Assembly: GCF_905120475.1 (NCBI RefSeq)
Contig: NZ_CAJHOE010000001.1
Span: forward strand, 372,001 to 436,000
Source: Campylobacter suis
GTDB taxonomy: Bacteria > Campylobacterota > Campylobacteria > Campylobacterales > Campylobacteraceae
Direction: 5' to 3'
DNA length: 64,000 bases
Under the pieces are notes generated by a model. The model ran no database searches. It was not told where the DNA came from and worked only from the letters and a program-made list of their open reading frames with translations. Below, in pieces: positions 36,912-46,184 of the stretch. Position 1 is the stretch's first letter; every line of letters begins with the position of its first letter. The position numbers and the translations under genes are program-made.

Positions 36912-38231
36912 TTGCTAGAAGAAATTTTACAAATTTTAAAAAACTCAAATCTTTTTCTAACTGGTGGCGGAGGGGTTGGCAAAAGCTACCTTACAAGCGC
37001 GGTCATAGCCCACTATAAAAGCGAGCTTAAAAATGTCATCGTGCTTGGAAGCACTGGCATAAGTGCCGTAAATATCGGCGGAGTGAGCGTACATAGCTTC
37101 TTTAAATTTGGCATTTGTAATGACTTTAATGAGCTAAAAGCTTATGATAAAAGACAAAAAGATAAGCTAAACAAACTTAGAGCGATACTTGATAGTGCCG
37201 ATCTTATCGTTTTTGATGAAATTTCAATGATTAGTGCAAATATACTTGAGATGATCTATCTAAGGCTTAATAGCTCAAAATTTAAGGGTCGCTTGATGTT
37301 TGTGGGCGACTTTTATCAGCTTCCACCAGTGAAAAAAAACGAAAATCAAAATGCGCTTTTTAGCTTTAACTACGCATTTAGCTCGCATGCTTGGCAGGCT
37401 TTTAAACTCGTAAATGTTGAGCTAAAAATTTCAAAACGCACACAAGATGAGAGATTTTATACCATGCTCTCAAAGCTTCGAGTGGGCGATGTAAGCGATG
37501 ATGTGATAGGATATATCGTTTCACTTTTAACGCCTAAATTTGAGCCAGACGCAAATACAAGCGTACTTTTTGGGACAAATTTTGGTGTTGATAGATTAAA
37601 TAACATGATGCTAGCACGCCTAAATTCGCCAAATTTTACCCTAAAAGCAGAGCTAAAAATCATAGATGAAACCCTAAACGAAAAGCGCTTGCAAAGTTTT
37701 AAAAACTCGCTAAATGTTCCAGAAGCTCTTGAAGTAATGCTTGGTGCAAAGGTGATATTTGCCACCAATAAATGGGGTAGTTATTATAACGGTGAGCGTG
37801 GCGAGATAGTCCAAGTCGTGCGCGATGGCAATGAGATAAGCGAGGTGATCGTCAAAAAAGAGAGTGGGGAGCTTTGTGAAGTCGGACGAAATGTCTTTGA
37901 ACTTATGGAATTTGTTATGCGCGACGGAGAGGTTTGGCAAGAGACACTTGCGACCTTCTCGCAGTTTCCTTTTAAACTAGCTTACGCTCTTACTATCCAT
38001 AAATCGCAAGGTATGAGTATAAAAAATTTAATGTGCGATTTAAATAATATTTTTGCAAACGGTCAGCTTTATGTTGCACTTTCGCGCGCTATTGACCCAG
38101 CTTATCTTAAGCTTTTTTATAATAAACGGCTTGATTTTAGTAGATATTTACAAAGTGTGGTTAAAATAGACGATGAAGTTCGTAAATTTTACGCAGAAAA
38201 TGAGTTTAAAAACATCAAGGAGAGCTTTTGA
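36912..38231 (+). CDS. PIF1-like AAA ATPase/DNA helicase
   Basis: A 439-residue superfamily 1 helicase related to PIF1 and RecD2. It shows Walker A TGGGGVGKSYL near residue 20, Walker B LIVFDEISMIS, motif III GDFYQLPPV, and the C-terminal YALTIHKSQGMSIKN and YVALSRAIDP motifs. Pif1-type helicases unwind G4 DNA and D-loops; the bacterial role here is not known. Start is TTG at 36912. It overlaps the next gene by 4 bases. Confidence 0.88.
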   Translation: MLEEILQILKNSNLFLTGGGGVGKSYLTSAVIAHYKSELKNVIVLGSTGISAVNIGGVSVHSFFKFGICNDFNELKAYDKRQKDKLNKLRAILDSADLIVFDEISMISANILEMIYLRLNSSKFKGRLMFVGDFYQLPPVKKNENQNALFSFNYAFSSHAWQAFKLVNVELKISKRTQDERFYTMLSKLRVGDVSDDVIGYIVSLLTPKFEPDANTSVLFGTNFGVDRLNNMMLARLNSPNFTLKAELKIIDETLNEKRLQSFKNSLNVPEALEVMLGAKVIFATNKWGSYYNGERGEIVQVVRDGNEISEVIVKKESGELCEVGRNVFELMEFVMRDGEVWQETLATFSQFPFKLAYALTIHKSQGMSIKNLMCDLNNIFANGQLYVALSRAIDPAYLKLFYNKRLDFSRYLQSVVKIDDEVRKFYAENEFKNIKESF

Positions 38232-38767
38232 AAAAGATATTTTTGGCTATATTTTTGGCAGTTTTTGCAAGTGCAGATGCCATTAGAGTAAATGAATTTG
38301 AGGTTGATGTCTATTCAAAAATGGCACAAGGTGCTACAAAAAAGATGCGACTTAACTTGGAGCTTATTGGTAATGATCTAAATTCCAACGAAGCCTATGT
38401 TCTAGATGCATTAAATGTCATTATCGGAAGTTTTTACGCAGAAGATTTACTTACTTCTCTTGGTAAGGAAAAATTTAAAGAAGCATATATAAAATATGCT
38501 GCAAAAAAGCACGGTCTAACTATCGATGATGTTTTGATAATAGCCATGAAAGTTGTCGAAAAGGTCGAGATAGAGGATATAATAAATGCTATAAAAATGC
38601 GCGATCTATGTGGCTCAAGAGCGCCGACTTCTCATAATGAAAATTCAACAAGAACAAATAAAAATAACTCAAACAATATAATCATCTCTCCAAATTTAAA
38701 TGATATAAATCGCCCAATCGACCTAAACAGTATCGAAAATTTTGGCTCTGACTTTGGCGAGCCTTGA
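38228..38767 (+). CDS. Exported protein of unknown function
   Basis: The 179-residue product has a clear signal peptide (MKKIFLAIFLAVFASADA), a helical middle region and an asparagine-rich, low-complexity tail (TNKNNSNNIIISPNLNDINR). The middle part resembles the FliL/periplasmic type but I cannot name it. TTG start at 38228 behind AAGGAGAG, overlapping the helicase stop. It is convergent with lolA, whose stop abuts its own. Confidence 0.75.
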   Translation: MKKIFLAIFLAVFASADAIRVNEFEVDVYSKMAQGATKKMRLNLELIGNDLNSNEAYVLDALNVIIGSFYAEDLLTSLGKEKFKEAYIKYAAKKHGLTIDDVLIIAMKVVEKVEIEDIINAIKMRDLCGSRAPTSHNENSTRTNKNNSNNIIISPNLNDINRPIDLNSIENFGSDFGEP

Positions 38768-39280
38768 TTATTGAGTGATGATATCGTAGCCTTTTGGGAC
38801 ATTTGGGGTTAAAAGCTCTTTTGAGATTGCCTTATCTTTGATGACATTTTTTAAGGTAACTTTTATCTTATTTTCCAACTTATCTTTGTAGTCTATGACT
38901 AAAGGTAGCCCATTTTTCATGGTGATCAGATACTCTACATTGTCATATTTTGCCTTATAAAGATCTGGGGTTATCTTTTTTGCGGAGCTTAGAATTTGTG
39001 TTAGATTTGGTGTTGAGTCAAGTTTTGAGATGATGGCTTGCTCAAGCTCATCTTCTATAACAACAACATGTGTATCACTAAAATATATCTTTTTTGGTGT
39101 CGGAGATGAATATATCCAAAGTGCGGTATTATCAGCATTTGCATAAAATTTTCCAACATAGCTAACGCTAGCATCTTTGCTATTTACCACCTGCGTAAAT
39201 TCACTTTGTAAACTTTTAAAGCTAAGATCAGCACAAAATGCTCCAACTACCAGAAGCGATGATAATAAAAATTTTCTCAT
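38768..39280 (-). CDS. lolA: Outer membrane lipoprotein carrier LolA
   Basis: LolA shuttles lipoproteins across the periplasm from the Lol ABC transporter; a LolC/E-like permease gene lies 3 kb away. The 170-residue protein has a signal peptide, then the LolA start SFKSLQSEFTQVV, GKFYANADNTALWIYSSPTPK-type strands and a hydrophobic cavity-forming fold. Epsilonproteobacteria lack LolB, so this protein may act alone. It is divergent from secA. Confidence 0.9.
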   Translation of the reverse strand: MRKFLLSSLLVVGAFCADLSFKSLQSEFTQVVNSKDASVSYVGKFYANADNTALWIYSSPTPKKIYFSDTHVVVIEDELEQAIISKLDSTPNLTQILSSAKKITPDLYKAKYDNVEYLITMKNGLPLVIDYKDKLENKIKVTLKNVIKDKAISKELLTPNVPKGYDIITQ

Positions 39281-39341
39281 TTTTTCTCCTTAAAATGCGC
39301 TATTTTAACTAAGTTTAATTAAATAAATAGTTAAACTATGG

Positions 39342-39347
39342 TACAAT
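39342..39347 (+). promoter_or_regulatory. Candidate -10 element of secA
   Basis: TATGGTACAAT, an extended -10 with hexamer TACAAT, about 33 bases before the secA ATG. Confidence 0.5.
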
Positions 39348-39379
39348 CGGAAGTTAAAAATTTTGTAAAAAGGTTATGA

Positions 39380-41971
39380 ATGATCTCAACGATATTTCAG
39401 AAAATTTTTGGAACACAAAACGATAGAGAGGTTAAAAAATACTATAAAAGACTAAAAGGCGTTAACGAGCTTGAAGCAAAATATGAAAACATGAGCGATG
39501 ATGAGCTAAAAGCCGCATTTAACGCTTTAAAAGATGAAGTTAGAGCAGGAAAAAGTGAAGATGAAGTTCTAAATGATGTTTTTGCTATCGTCAGAGAGGC
39601 CGGCAAAAGAACGCTTGGTATGCGACATTTTGATGTTCAGATCATAGGCGGTATGGTACTTCATGAAGGTCGCATAGCTGAGATGAAGACGGGAGAGGGC
39701 AAAACCCTTGTGGCAACACTACCTGTTGTACTAAATGCAATGAGTGGCAAGGGCGTGCATGTAGTAACTGTAAATGACTATCTTGCAAAGCGTGACGCGA
39801 CACAAATGGGCGTGCTTTATAACTTTCTTGGGCTTAGCGTGGATGTTGCTCTAAGCGGTCAAAACAGCGATAGTATTCGCAAAGCAGCCTATGATGCAGA
39901 TATAACTTATGGAACAAATTCTGAATTTGGTTTTGATTATTTGCGAGATAATATGAAATTTGACGAAAACGATAAGGTTCAGCGTGGACATAACTTTGTT
40001 ATAGTTGATGAAGTCGATAGTATATTAATTGACGAAGCAAGAACCCCATTAATCATCTCAGGACCTACTAATCGCACTCTTGATGGCTACATCAAAGCAA
40101 ACGATGTGGCTAAAAAGCTTGTGCGCGGTGAGCCAGCTGATCTAAGCGTACCAGGCTCAAAGCCTACTGGTGACTTTGTTGTGGATGAGAAAAACCGCAA
40201 TATCATCATCACAGAAGAGGGCATAAGTAACGCCGAGAAGCTATTTGGTGTTGAAAATTTGTATGATCTAAACAACGCTATCTTAAGCCATCATCTAGAT
40301 CAAGCCCTAAAAGCTCACAATCTCTTTGAAAAAGATGTCCATTATGTCTTGCGTGGTAATGAGATAGTGATAGTTGATGAATTTACTGGGCGTTTAAGCG
40401 AGGGTAGGCGTTTTAGTGAGGGTTTACACCAAGCACTTGAGGCAAAAGAGGGGGTGCAAATTCAAGAAGAGAGCCAAACTCTAGCTGATACAACTTATCA
40501 AAACTATTTTAGAATGTATAAAAAAATGGCAGGCATGACTGGTACGGCGCAGACTGAGGCTACTGAGTTTTCACAAATTTATAAACTAGAAGTCATCTCT
40601 ATCCCCACAAATGTTCCTGTTAAGAGAATAGATGCAAACGATCTTATTTATAAGACAACGGCTGAAAAATTTAAAGCTGTTATAGATGAGATAAAAAAGG
40701 CAAATTCAAAAGGTCAGCCAGTTCTTGTGGGAACGGCGAGTATTGAGCGAAGTGAGATGTTGCATGAAATGCTTGTTAAAGCTGGTATCGCACACTCTGT
40801 GCTAAATGCTAAAAACCATGAAAAAGAGGCAGAGATCATCGCTGAAGCGGGCAAAAAAGGTGCAGTAACGATCGCCACAAATATGGCAGGCAGGGGCGTT
40901 GATATACGCATAGATGATGAGGTGCGTGCCCTTGGCGGACTTTATATCATCGGTACAGAGCGTCACGAAAGCCGTCGTATAGATAATCAACTTCGTGGTC
41001 GTGCTGGTCGTCAGGGTGATCCTGGCATGAGTCGCTTTTATCTTAGCCTAGAGGATAATCTGCTTAGAATTTTTGGTGCTGACCGCATAAAGGCTATCAT
41101 GGATAGACTTGGTATCGATGAGGGTGAAAGTATAGAGAGTAAACTTGTTACTCGTGCGGTTGAAAATGCACAAAAAAAGGTTGAAAATTTACACTTTGAA
41201 GCTAGAAAACACCTTCTTGAATACGACGATGTGGCAAATGAACAAAGAAAGACTATCTATAAATACCGCGACGAGCTTCTTGATAAAGAGTATGATATGA
41301 GTGAAAAGATAGCCGAAAATAGACTCGCATATGTTACAAATTTGCTTGAAAGTGTTGAGATATTTGAGATTACTATGAAAGAGGATTTTGATCTTAAAGC
41401 TTTAGTTTCACACCTTGAAAGTGATAGCTCTGAAAGTATCGATGAGAGCGAACTTGCGGGGCTTGATTACAATGAGCTTGTGGCTAAAATTTGTGAGATT
41501 TTAGAGCAGCGCTATACTGAAAAGATGAGTATATTAAGTGCTGAGCAAAAGAGAGAGATCGAAAAGGTTCTTTACTTGCAGGTACTTGATGGTGCTTGGA
41601 GAGAGCATTTGTATCAGATGGATATATTAAAAACAGGTATCGGTCTTCGTGGATATAACCAAAAAGATCCTCTTACCGAGTATAAAAAAGAGAGTTATAA
41701 CCTTTTTGTAGAGCTTGTCACTCGGCTAAAAACTGAGAGCGTAAAGATGTTAAGTCTTTTAAGGCTAAAGCCTCGTGATGAAGCACTGCAAGATGAGGCT
41801 GCTGCTATGAGATCACGCATGCAAGATGAGCAAAATGAGATGTTAAGAGCAGAGGAGCAGTTAAGTGGAAATAAAAAAATCCCACGCAACGCCCCTTGTC
41901 CGTGCGGTAGCGGCAAAAAATACAAAGAGTGTCACGGCAAAAGCGGCCCTAAAAAAGGCGTTTTTGCATAA
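39380..41971 (+). CDS. secA: Preprotein translocase ATPase SecA
   Basis: SecA drives preproteins through SecYEG. The 863-residue protein has Walker [12 protein letters not shown] near residue 103, [19 protein letters not shown], the helicase-like second nucleotide fold ([10 protein letters not shown]) and the C-terminal zinc finger [14 protein letters not shown], which binds SecB or phospholipids. The order lolA/secA/Lol permease matches C. jejuni from memory. A complex terminator follows. Confidence 0.98.
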   Translation: MISTIFQKIFGTQNDREVKKYYKRLKGVNELEAKYENMSDDELKAAFNALKDEVRAGKSEDEVLNDVFAIVREAGKRTLGMRHFDVQIIGGMVLHEGRIAEMKTGEGKTLVATLPVVLNAMSGKGVHVVTVNDYLAKRDATQMGVLYNFLGLSVDVALSGQNSDSIRKAAYDADITYGTNSEFGFDYLRDNMKFDENDKVQRGHNFVIVDEVDSILIDEARTPLIISGPTNRTLDGYIKANDVAKKLVRGEPADLSVPGSKPTGDFVVDEKNRNIIITEEGISNAEKLFGVENLYDLNNAILSHHLDQALKAHNLFEKDVHYVLRGNEIVIVDEFTGRLSEGRRFSEGLHQALEAKEGVQIQEESQTLADTTYQNYFRMYKKMAGMTGTAQTEATEFSQIYKLEVISIPTNVPVKRIDANDLIYKTTAEKFKAVIDEIKKANSKGQPVLVGTASIERSEMLHEMLVKAGIAHSVLNAKNHEKEAEIIAEAGKKGAVTIATNMAGRGVDIRIDDEVRALGGLYIIGTERHESRRIDNQLRGRAGRQGDPGMSRFYLSLEDNLLRIFGADRIKAIMDRLGIDEGESIESKLVTRAVENAQKKVENLHFEARKHLLEYDDVANEQRKTIYKYRDELLDKEYDMSEKIAENRLAYVTNLLESVEIFEITMKEDFDLKALVSHLESDSSESIDESELAGLDYNELVAKICEILEQRYTEKMSILSAEQKREIEKVLYLQVLDGAWREHLYQMDILKTGIGLRGYNQKDPLTEYKKESYNLFVELVTRLKTESVKMLSLLRLKPRDEALQDEAAAMRSRMQDEQNEMLRAEEQLSGNKKIPRNAPCPCGSGKKYKECHGKSGPKKGVFA

Positions 41972-41981
41972 AAGTGGGTTT

Positions 41982-42056
41982 TAGCAAGTTTGTTTTGACT
42001 GATCTAAAATTTGCTTAAAATTTTAGATCTTTTCTTAAGCGAGCTTGCTATTTTTT
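41982..42056 (+). terminator. Nested terminator after secA
   Basis: An inner perfect 12-base-pair stem (GATCTAAAATTT / AAATTTTAGATC at 42001-42012 and 42018-42029, loop GCTTA) is followed by TTTTCTT. An outer pair TAGCAAG (41982-41988) / CTTGCTA (42044-42050) encloses it and runs into TTTTTT. Either can fold as a terminator. Confidence 0.75.
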
Positions 42057-42102
42057 CTTTGTTTTTGTATGCTTATCTTAAATAAATTTTCAAGGATTAT
42101 CT

Positions 42103-43302
42103 TTGCAAAGCTTGCCAAAATATCTACTTTTTAAATATCTGCGTTTTGATAAAAGTCAGCCATTTATCACGCTAAGTGCCGTGCTTGCGTTTCTTGGTGT
42201 AAGTATAGGTCTTATGGTTTTAATCGTTGCGATGGCTATTATGAATGGATTTGATAAAGAATTTGAGCGCAAGCTTTTTACTATGAACTACCCAATATCC
42301 ATACTTAGCCCATTTCAAGGCTCAGTAAATGACAAGCTTGTGGATGAACTTAAACAAAAATTTCCAGAGTTAAGCTTTAGCCCATTTATAAGTACGCAAG
42401 TTATTTTGCGTGGGGCAAATAAGCTTGAAGGCGGGCTACTTTTTGGAGTAAATTCAAAAGATGAGAAGCGGATAAATCAAGTCATAGCAGATGGGCTTGG
42501 CGAGCTTGAATTAAATGAGTTTGAGATCCTTATTGGCAAAGGTTTAAGCGAGGGATTAAATTTACCAAATGGCGAAAAGACTACAGTTATTTTTACTAAG
42601 GCTGATCCAAGCGGTTTTGCGCTTATCCCAAAGATGAAGCGCTTTGATGTGGTGGCAAATTTTAGCTCTGGACTCGTTGCTTATGACAAGGCTTATAGCT
42701 ATACTTCAGCAAGTGCACTTAGGAAAATTTTAGAATACCCTAATGATGCTTATGATGGCATACATATCTATTCGCAAAAGCCGTTTGATGATATAAAGCG
42801 AGTGCAAGCTGCTTTGCCTGCTGGTATGAAAGCGATAGGCTGGTGGGAGCAAAATGGAAATTTTTTCTCAGCTCTTGCACTTGAAAAGCGAGCACTTTTT
42901 ATCGTCTTAATGCTTATTATTTTGGTAGCTTCACTAAATATTATTAGCTCACTTCTTATGACAGTTATGAATCGTCGTCAAGAGATCGCCCTTCTTTTGG
43001 CACTTGGTGCTAGTAAGAGTGAGATAAAAAAGAGCTTTTTTTATCAAGGGCTAGTTATAGGTGGAAGCGGGATAGTTTTTGGCTTGCTTCTTGGTCTTTT
43101 TGGCGTTTGGTTGCTTGGTAGTTTTAATATAATTGACCTGCCAGCCGATGTTTATGGAAGCTCAAAACTACCTATGGAGCTTTCTTTGGGGGATTTTGCG
43201 ATGATAGTTGTAGGAGCTATCGTGATAGTTTGCATGTCATCTTACTATCCAGCTAAAAAGTCAGCCGAAGTCGATGTTTTACAAACATTGCGAAACGAAT
43301 AA
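42103..43302 (+). CDS. ABC transporter permease, LolC/LolE family
   Basis: The 399-residue membrane protein has the LolCE layout: an N-terminal helix (LSAVLAFLGVSIGLMVLIVAMAIMNGFDKEFE), a periplasmic MacB-like core domain and three C-terminal helices, including LNIISSLLMTVMNRRQEIALL. It extracts lipoproteins from the inner membrane for LolA. Epsilonproteobacteria usually have one homodimeric LolF-type permease. TTG start at 42103 with AAGGAT ahead. Confidence 0.88.
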   Translation: MQSLPKYLLFKYLRFDKSQPFITLSAVLAFLGVSIGLMVLIVAMAIMNGFDKEFERKLFTMNYPISILSPFQGSVNDKLVDELKQKFPELSFSPFISTQVILRGANKLEGGLLFGVNSKDEKRINQVIADGLGELELNEFEILIGKGLSEGLNLPNGEKTTVIFTKADPSGFALIPKMKRFDVVANFSSGLVAYDKAYSYTSASALRKILEYPNDAYDGIHIYSQKPFDDIKRVQAALPAGMKAIGWWEQNGNFFSALALEKRALFIVLMLIILVASLNIISSLLMTVMNRRQEIALLLALGASKSEIKKSFFYQGLVIGGSGIVFGLLLGLFGVWLLGSFNIIDLPADVYGSSKLPMELSLGDFAMIVVGAIVIVCMSSYYPAKKSAEVDVLQTLRNE

Positions 43303-43333
43303 ATTTAAGAGGTAATATAACCCCTTAAATTTA
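43300..43333. terminator. Terminator between the Lol permease gene and hspR
   Basis: TAAATTTAAG-A-GGT pairs with ACC-C-CTTAAATTTA around an AATAT-type loop, with one mismatch. It spans the end of the convergent genes and shares bases with both stop codons. Confidence 0.65.
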
Positions 43334-43705
43334 ACTCTTACTCTCGTAAAAAATAATATCAAAGTTATTTTTGCGCTTTACAAGAGCTTTTTTGCTAGGT
43401 ATGTTTGTATTTTTTTGTCCAAGCTGGGTTTTTAGCTCGTTAATAGTAGCTTCAAATTCATCCATCTTGTCTTTTAGTTGAAGTATCACATCAACACCAG
43501 CTAAATTTACGCCAAGATCTCTTGTTAGTCTTAGTATCATCTTTACCTTATCAACATCTCTTTGTGAGTAAAGACGCATGCGTCCATCGGTGCGTGATGG
43601 CTCGACAAGCCCCTCTCTTTCATATTGGCGTAAGGTTTGAGGATGTACACTAAGAACTTTTGCTACAACGCTTATTAGATAAAGTGGTTCATCATAATTT
43701 TGCAT
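43331..43705 (-). CDS. hspR: Heat-shock repressor HspR (MerR family)
   Basis: HspR represses chaperone genes by binding HAIR operators. The 124-residue protein has the MerR helix-turn-helix LISVVAKVLSVHPQTLRQYE, the RTDGRMRLYSQRDVDKV wing, and a helical C-terminus. It follows cbpA by 3 bases, the classic Helicobacter/Campylobacter cbpA-hspR pair, and a HAIR-like operator overlaps the promoter of the pair, which indicates autoregulation. Confidence 0.95.
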   Translation of the reverse strand: MQNYDEPLYLISVVAKVLSVHPQTLRQYEREGLVEPSRTDGRMRLYSQRDVDKVKMILRLTRDLGVNLAGVDVILQLKDKMDEFEATINELKTQLGQKNTNIPSKKALVKRKNNFDIIFYESKS

Positions 43706-43708
43706 ATT

Positions 43709-44590
43709 TTACTCCGGAAGTTTTTCTTTTAAAAGTTTTACAAGCTCATCATCAAGCTCATCAACATTTGGCAGCAGCACTCTTGTTTTAAGGTATAAAT
43801 CCCCATAAATTCCACTCTTTCTATTTTGAATACCGTAGCCTTTTAGACGAATTTTGGTGCCAGTTTTAGAGTCGGGGGAGATTTTTATAGTAACATCTTT
43901 TTTGTAAGTTTTTACATCAAATTTGCCACCAAAAAGCATAGTTTTAAGTGGTATTAACGCATCTTTTATAAGATCATCACCATCTCTTTCATACTCATCA
44001 CTATCCTCAATATTTACACTGAGTATAAGGTCGCCAGTTTGCCCCATGGCGCTCTTGCCTTTGCCTTTGACGCGTAGTTTTTCATCGTTGTTTATGCCGG
44101 CTGGAATTTTTATCTTTAGACTTTCTGAATTTATATTTATCTTATGTTCTCCACCCATAATCGCAACATCAAAAGGTATGCTAACTTTGGCATTTATATC
44201 AAGATTTACGCCACCAAAACCACCAAAACCTTGCTGGCTAAAGCCACCAAAGCCACCTGTTTGACTAAAACCACTAGCTCCAAAGCCGCCACCAGAAAAG
44301 ATATTGCGTAAAATTTCATTGAGATCGCCCATATTTGCAGAACCTCTAGCAAAGTCATGGAAATTTTGCCCACCAAACATACTATCGCCATATTGATCGT
44401 ATTGCGCGCGTTTTTTCTCATCACTTAAAATCTCATACGCTGCGTTTATCTCTTTAAATTTTTCTTCCGCACCAGCATCTTTGTTGATGTCTGGATGATA
44501 TTTTCTAGCTAGTCTACGGTAGGATTTTTTTATTTCATCAGCAGAAGCCGACTTTGAAACACCTAGTGTTTCATATAAACTTTCGCTCAT
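43709..44590 (-). CDS. cbpA: DnaJ-type co-chaperone CbpA
   Basis: CbpA is a J-domain protein that stimulates DnaK ATPase. The 293-residue protein has a J domain at 1-70 with the HPD motif in RKYHPDINK, a glycine/phenylalanine-rich linker ([20 protein letters not shown]) at about 95-125, and two substrate-binding beta domains. No CxxCxGxG zinc repeats are present, which separates it from DnaJ. It heads the cbpA-hspR operon. Confidence 0.95.
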   Translation of the reverse strand: MSESLYETLGVSKSASADEIKKSYRRLARKYHPDINKDAGAEEKFKEINAAYEILSDEKKRAQYDQYGDSMFGGQNFHDFARGSANMGDLNEILRNIFSGGGFGASGFSQTGGFGGFSQQGFGGFGGVNLDINAKVSIPFDVAIMGGEHKININSESLKIKIPAGINNDEKLRVKGKGKSAMGQTGDLILSVNIEDSDEYERDGDDLIKDALIPLKTMLFGGKFDVKTYKKDVTIKISPDSKTGTKIRLKGYGIQNRKSGIYGDLYLKTRVLLPNVDELDDELVKLLKEKLPE

Positions 44591-44613
44591 TTTTTCACCT
44601 CTTTTTTATATGT

Positions 44614-44643
44614 ATTGTATCATAAAACTTTAGTGTATGTCAA
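44614..44643 (-). promoter_or_regulatory. Sigma-70 promoter of cbpA-hspR
   Basis: On the minus strand TTGACA (plus positions 44638-44643), 18 bases, TACAAT (44614-44619), implying a start about 17 bases before the cbpA ATG. The -35 is perfect, unusual for Campylobacter, and it lies inside the HspR operator. Confidence 0.75.
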
Positions 44644-44648
44644 TCAAG
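44628..44648. promoter_or_regulatory. HAIR-like HspR operator at cbpA-hspR promoter
   Basis: CTTTAGT-N7-AATCAAG matches the HAIR consensus CTTGAGT-N7-ACTCAAG at 12 of 14 positions, with correct spacing. It covers the -35 hexamer and spacer of the cbpA promoter, so bound HspR would block RNA polymerase. Confidence 0.75.
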
Positions 44649-44702
44649 TTTGTATTTACTTTGCTAAAAATTACCATTAAAAATTTATTGCGAACAATGT
44701 CT

Positions 44703-44708
44703 TATAAT
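44703..44708 (+). promoter_or_regulatory. Candidate -10 element of htrA
   Basis: TATAAT 30 bases before the htrA ATG. No matching -35 is seen. The nearest HspR box is about 55 bases further upstream. Confidence 0.5.
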
Positions 44709-44738
44709 AACCAAAATTTCAAGTCTTAAGGATGAAAA

Positions 44739-46154
44739 ATGAAAAAAATAATATATTCGTCAATATTTCTTTCAACTATGCTTGTGGCTGCAAGTGTGAA
44801 TATCGAAGAGGCAAATTCTAACATTTCAAGAGTTTCGCCTTTGCAAAATGGAGGCGATAATGCGATACTTTCGTATCATAACTCAATTGCCGATGCGAAA
44901 AAAACGGTTGTTAATATCTCAACTACAAAAACAAGCAAAGTAAGGTCGCATGGCTTTGATGAGTTTTTAAACGATCCTATGTTTAGAGAATTTTTTGGTT
45001 TTAATTTTGGTATACCGCAAGAGCGTCAAAAAAGTAGCTCTCTAGGCTCTGGTGTTATCATCTCAAGCGATGGATACATTATCACAAACAACCATGTAGT
45101 GGAGGATAGTGATGAGATAGCAGTTGTGCTTTCAGGCAGTGATAAAGAGCACAAAGCAAAGGTTGTAGGACTTGATCCAAAGACCGATCTAGCTGTTATT
45201 AAGATAGAAGCCAAGGGGTTAAATGCGATAAAATTTGCGGACTCATCAAAGGTGCTTGAAGGCGATGTGGTTTTTGCGATAGGAAATCCATTTGGCGTTG
45301 GCTCTTCGATTACTAGGGGTATCATATCTGGGCTAAATAAAAACAACATAGGTCTAAATCAGTATGAAAATTTTATCCAAACCGATGCGTCGATAAATCC
45401 TGGAAATTCGGGCGGAGCGTTGGTTGATAGTCGCGGAGCTTTAGTGGGTATAAACACAGCCATTCTTTCTCGTGGCGGAGATAGTAGTGGTATAGGTTTT
45501 GCGATACCTTCAAGTATGGTAAAAGATATTGCTCAAAGACTTATAAATGACGGTAAGATAGAGCGAGGATATCTTGGCGTGATGATAGCAAATTTGACAA
45601 ATGACCAAAAAGAGCTTTATGAAAACAAAGAAGGAGCTCTTGTTAGTAGCGTAGAAAAGGGATTTGCTGCTGATGAAGCTGGCATAAAGCGCGGCGATCT
45701 TATCGTTAAGATAGATGATAAAAATATAAAAGATGCAAATGATCTTAAGAACTATATCGGATCGCTTTCGCCAAATCGCGAAGTGGAGGTAACTTTTGAG
45801 CGAAATGGCAAGATAAATAAAAACAAACTAAAGCTTTCTAGTATGGATATCGGAGCAAAGGTCGCAAAAGCTGATGAAAGCGTTGTTGATGGTCTTGGAA
45901 TTTCAAATTTAACAGATGATATAAAATATAAATACAAAATACCAAAAGAGACAAACGGTGTTTTGGTAACCGAGGTAAAAAGTGGTTCAAAAGCTGAAGA
46001 GTACGGCTTTGAGCGTGGTGATATTATCATGCAAGTAGCTGATGAGCTTATCATTGATATAGATACTTTTACAAAAGCTATCAAAAAACATAAAGGCAAA
46101 AAGCTAGTTTGGGTAAATAGACGAGGCGTGGCTCAAGGGCTAGTTATAAGATAA
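44739..46154 (+). CDS. htrA: Periplasmic serine protease/chaperone HtrA (DegP/DegQ type)
   Basis: HtrA degrades or refolds damaged envelope proteins; in C. jejuni it is also secreted and opens epithelial junctions. The 471-residue protein has a signal peptide, a trypsin-like domain with H119 (NNHVVE), D150 (KTDLAVI) and S224 (PGNSGGAL), then two PDZ domains (RGYLGVMIANL onward and the last 90 residues). Its neighbours hspR, cbpA and a CprRS-like system match the C. jejuni order from memory. Confidence 0.97.
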   Translation: MKKIIYSSIFLSTMLVAASVNIEEANSNISRVSPLQNGGDNAILSYHNSIADAKKTVVNISTTKTSKVRSHGFDEFLNDPMFREFFGFNFGIPQERQKSSSLGSGVIISSDGYIITNNHVVEDSDEIAVVLSGSDKEHKAKVVGLDPKTDLAVIKIEAKGLNAIKFADSSKVLEGDVVFAIGNPFGVGSSITRGIISGLNKNNIGLNQYENFIQTDASINPGNSGGALVDSRGALVGINTAILSRGGDSSGIGFAIPSSMVKDIAQRLINDGKIERGYLGVMIANLTNDQKELYENKEGALVSSVEKGFAADEAGIKRGDLIVKIDDKNIKDANDLKNYIGSLSPNREVEVTFERNGKINKNKLKLSSMDIGAKVAKADESVVDGLGISNLTDDIKYKYKIPKETNGVLVTEVKSGSKAEEYGFERGDIIMQVADELIIDIDTFTKAIKKHKGKKLVWVNRRGVAQGLVIR

Positions 46155-46161
46155 TCCAAAT

Positions 46162-46184
46162 AAAAGAGCCATCTTGGCTCTTTT
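46162..46184. terminator. Bidirectional terminator between htrA and antiporter gene
   Basis: A perfect 10-base-pair stem AAAAGAGCCA / TGGCTCTTTT with a TCT loop. T tracts form on both strands, fitting two convergent genes. Confidence 0.85.
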
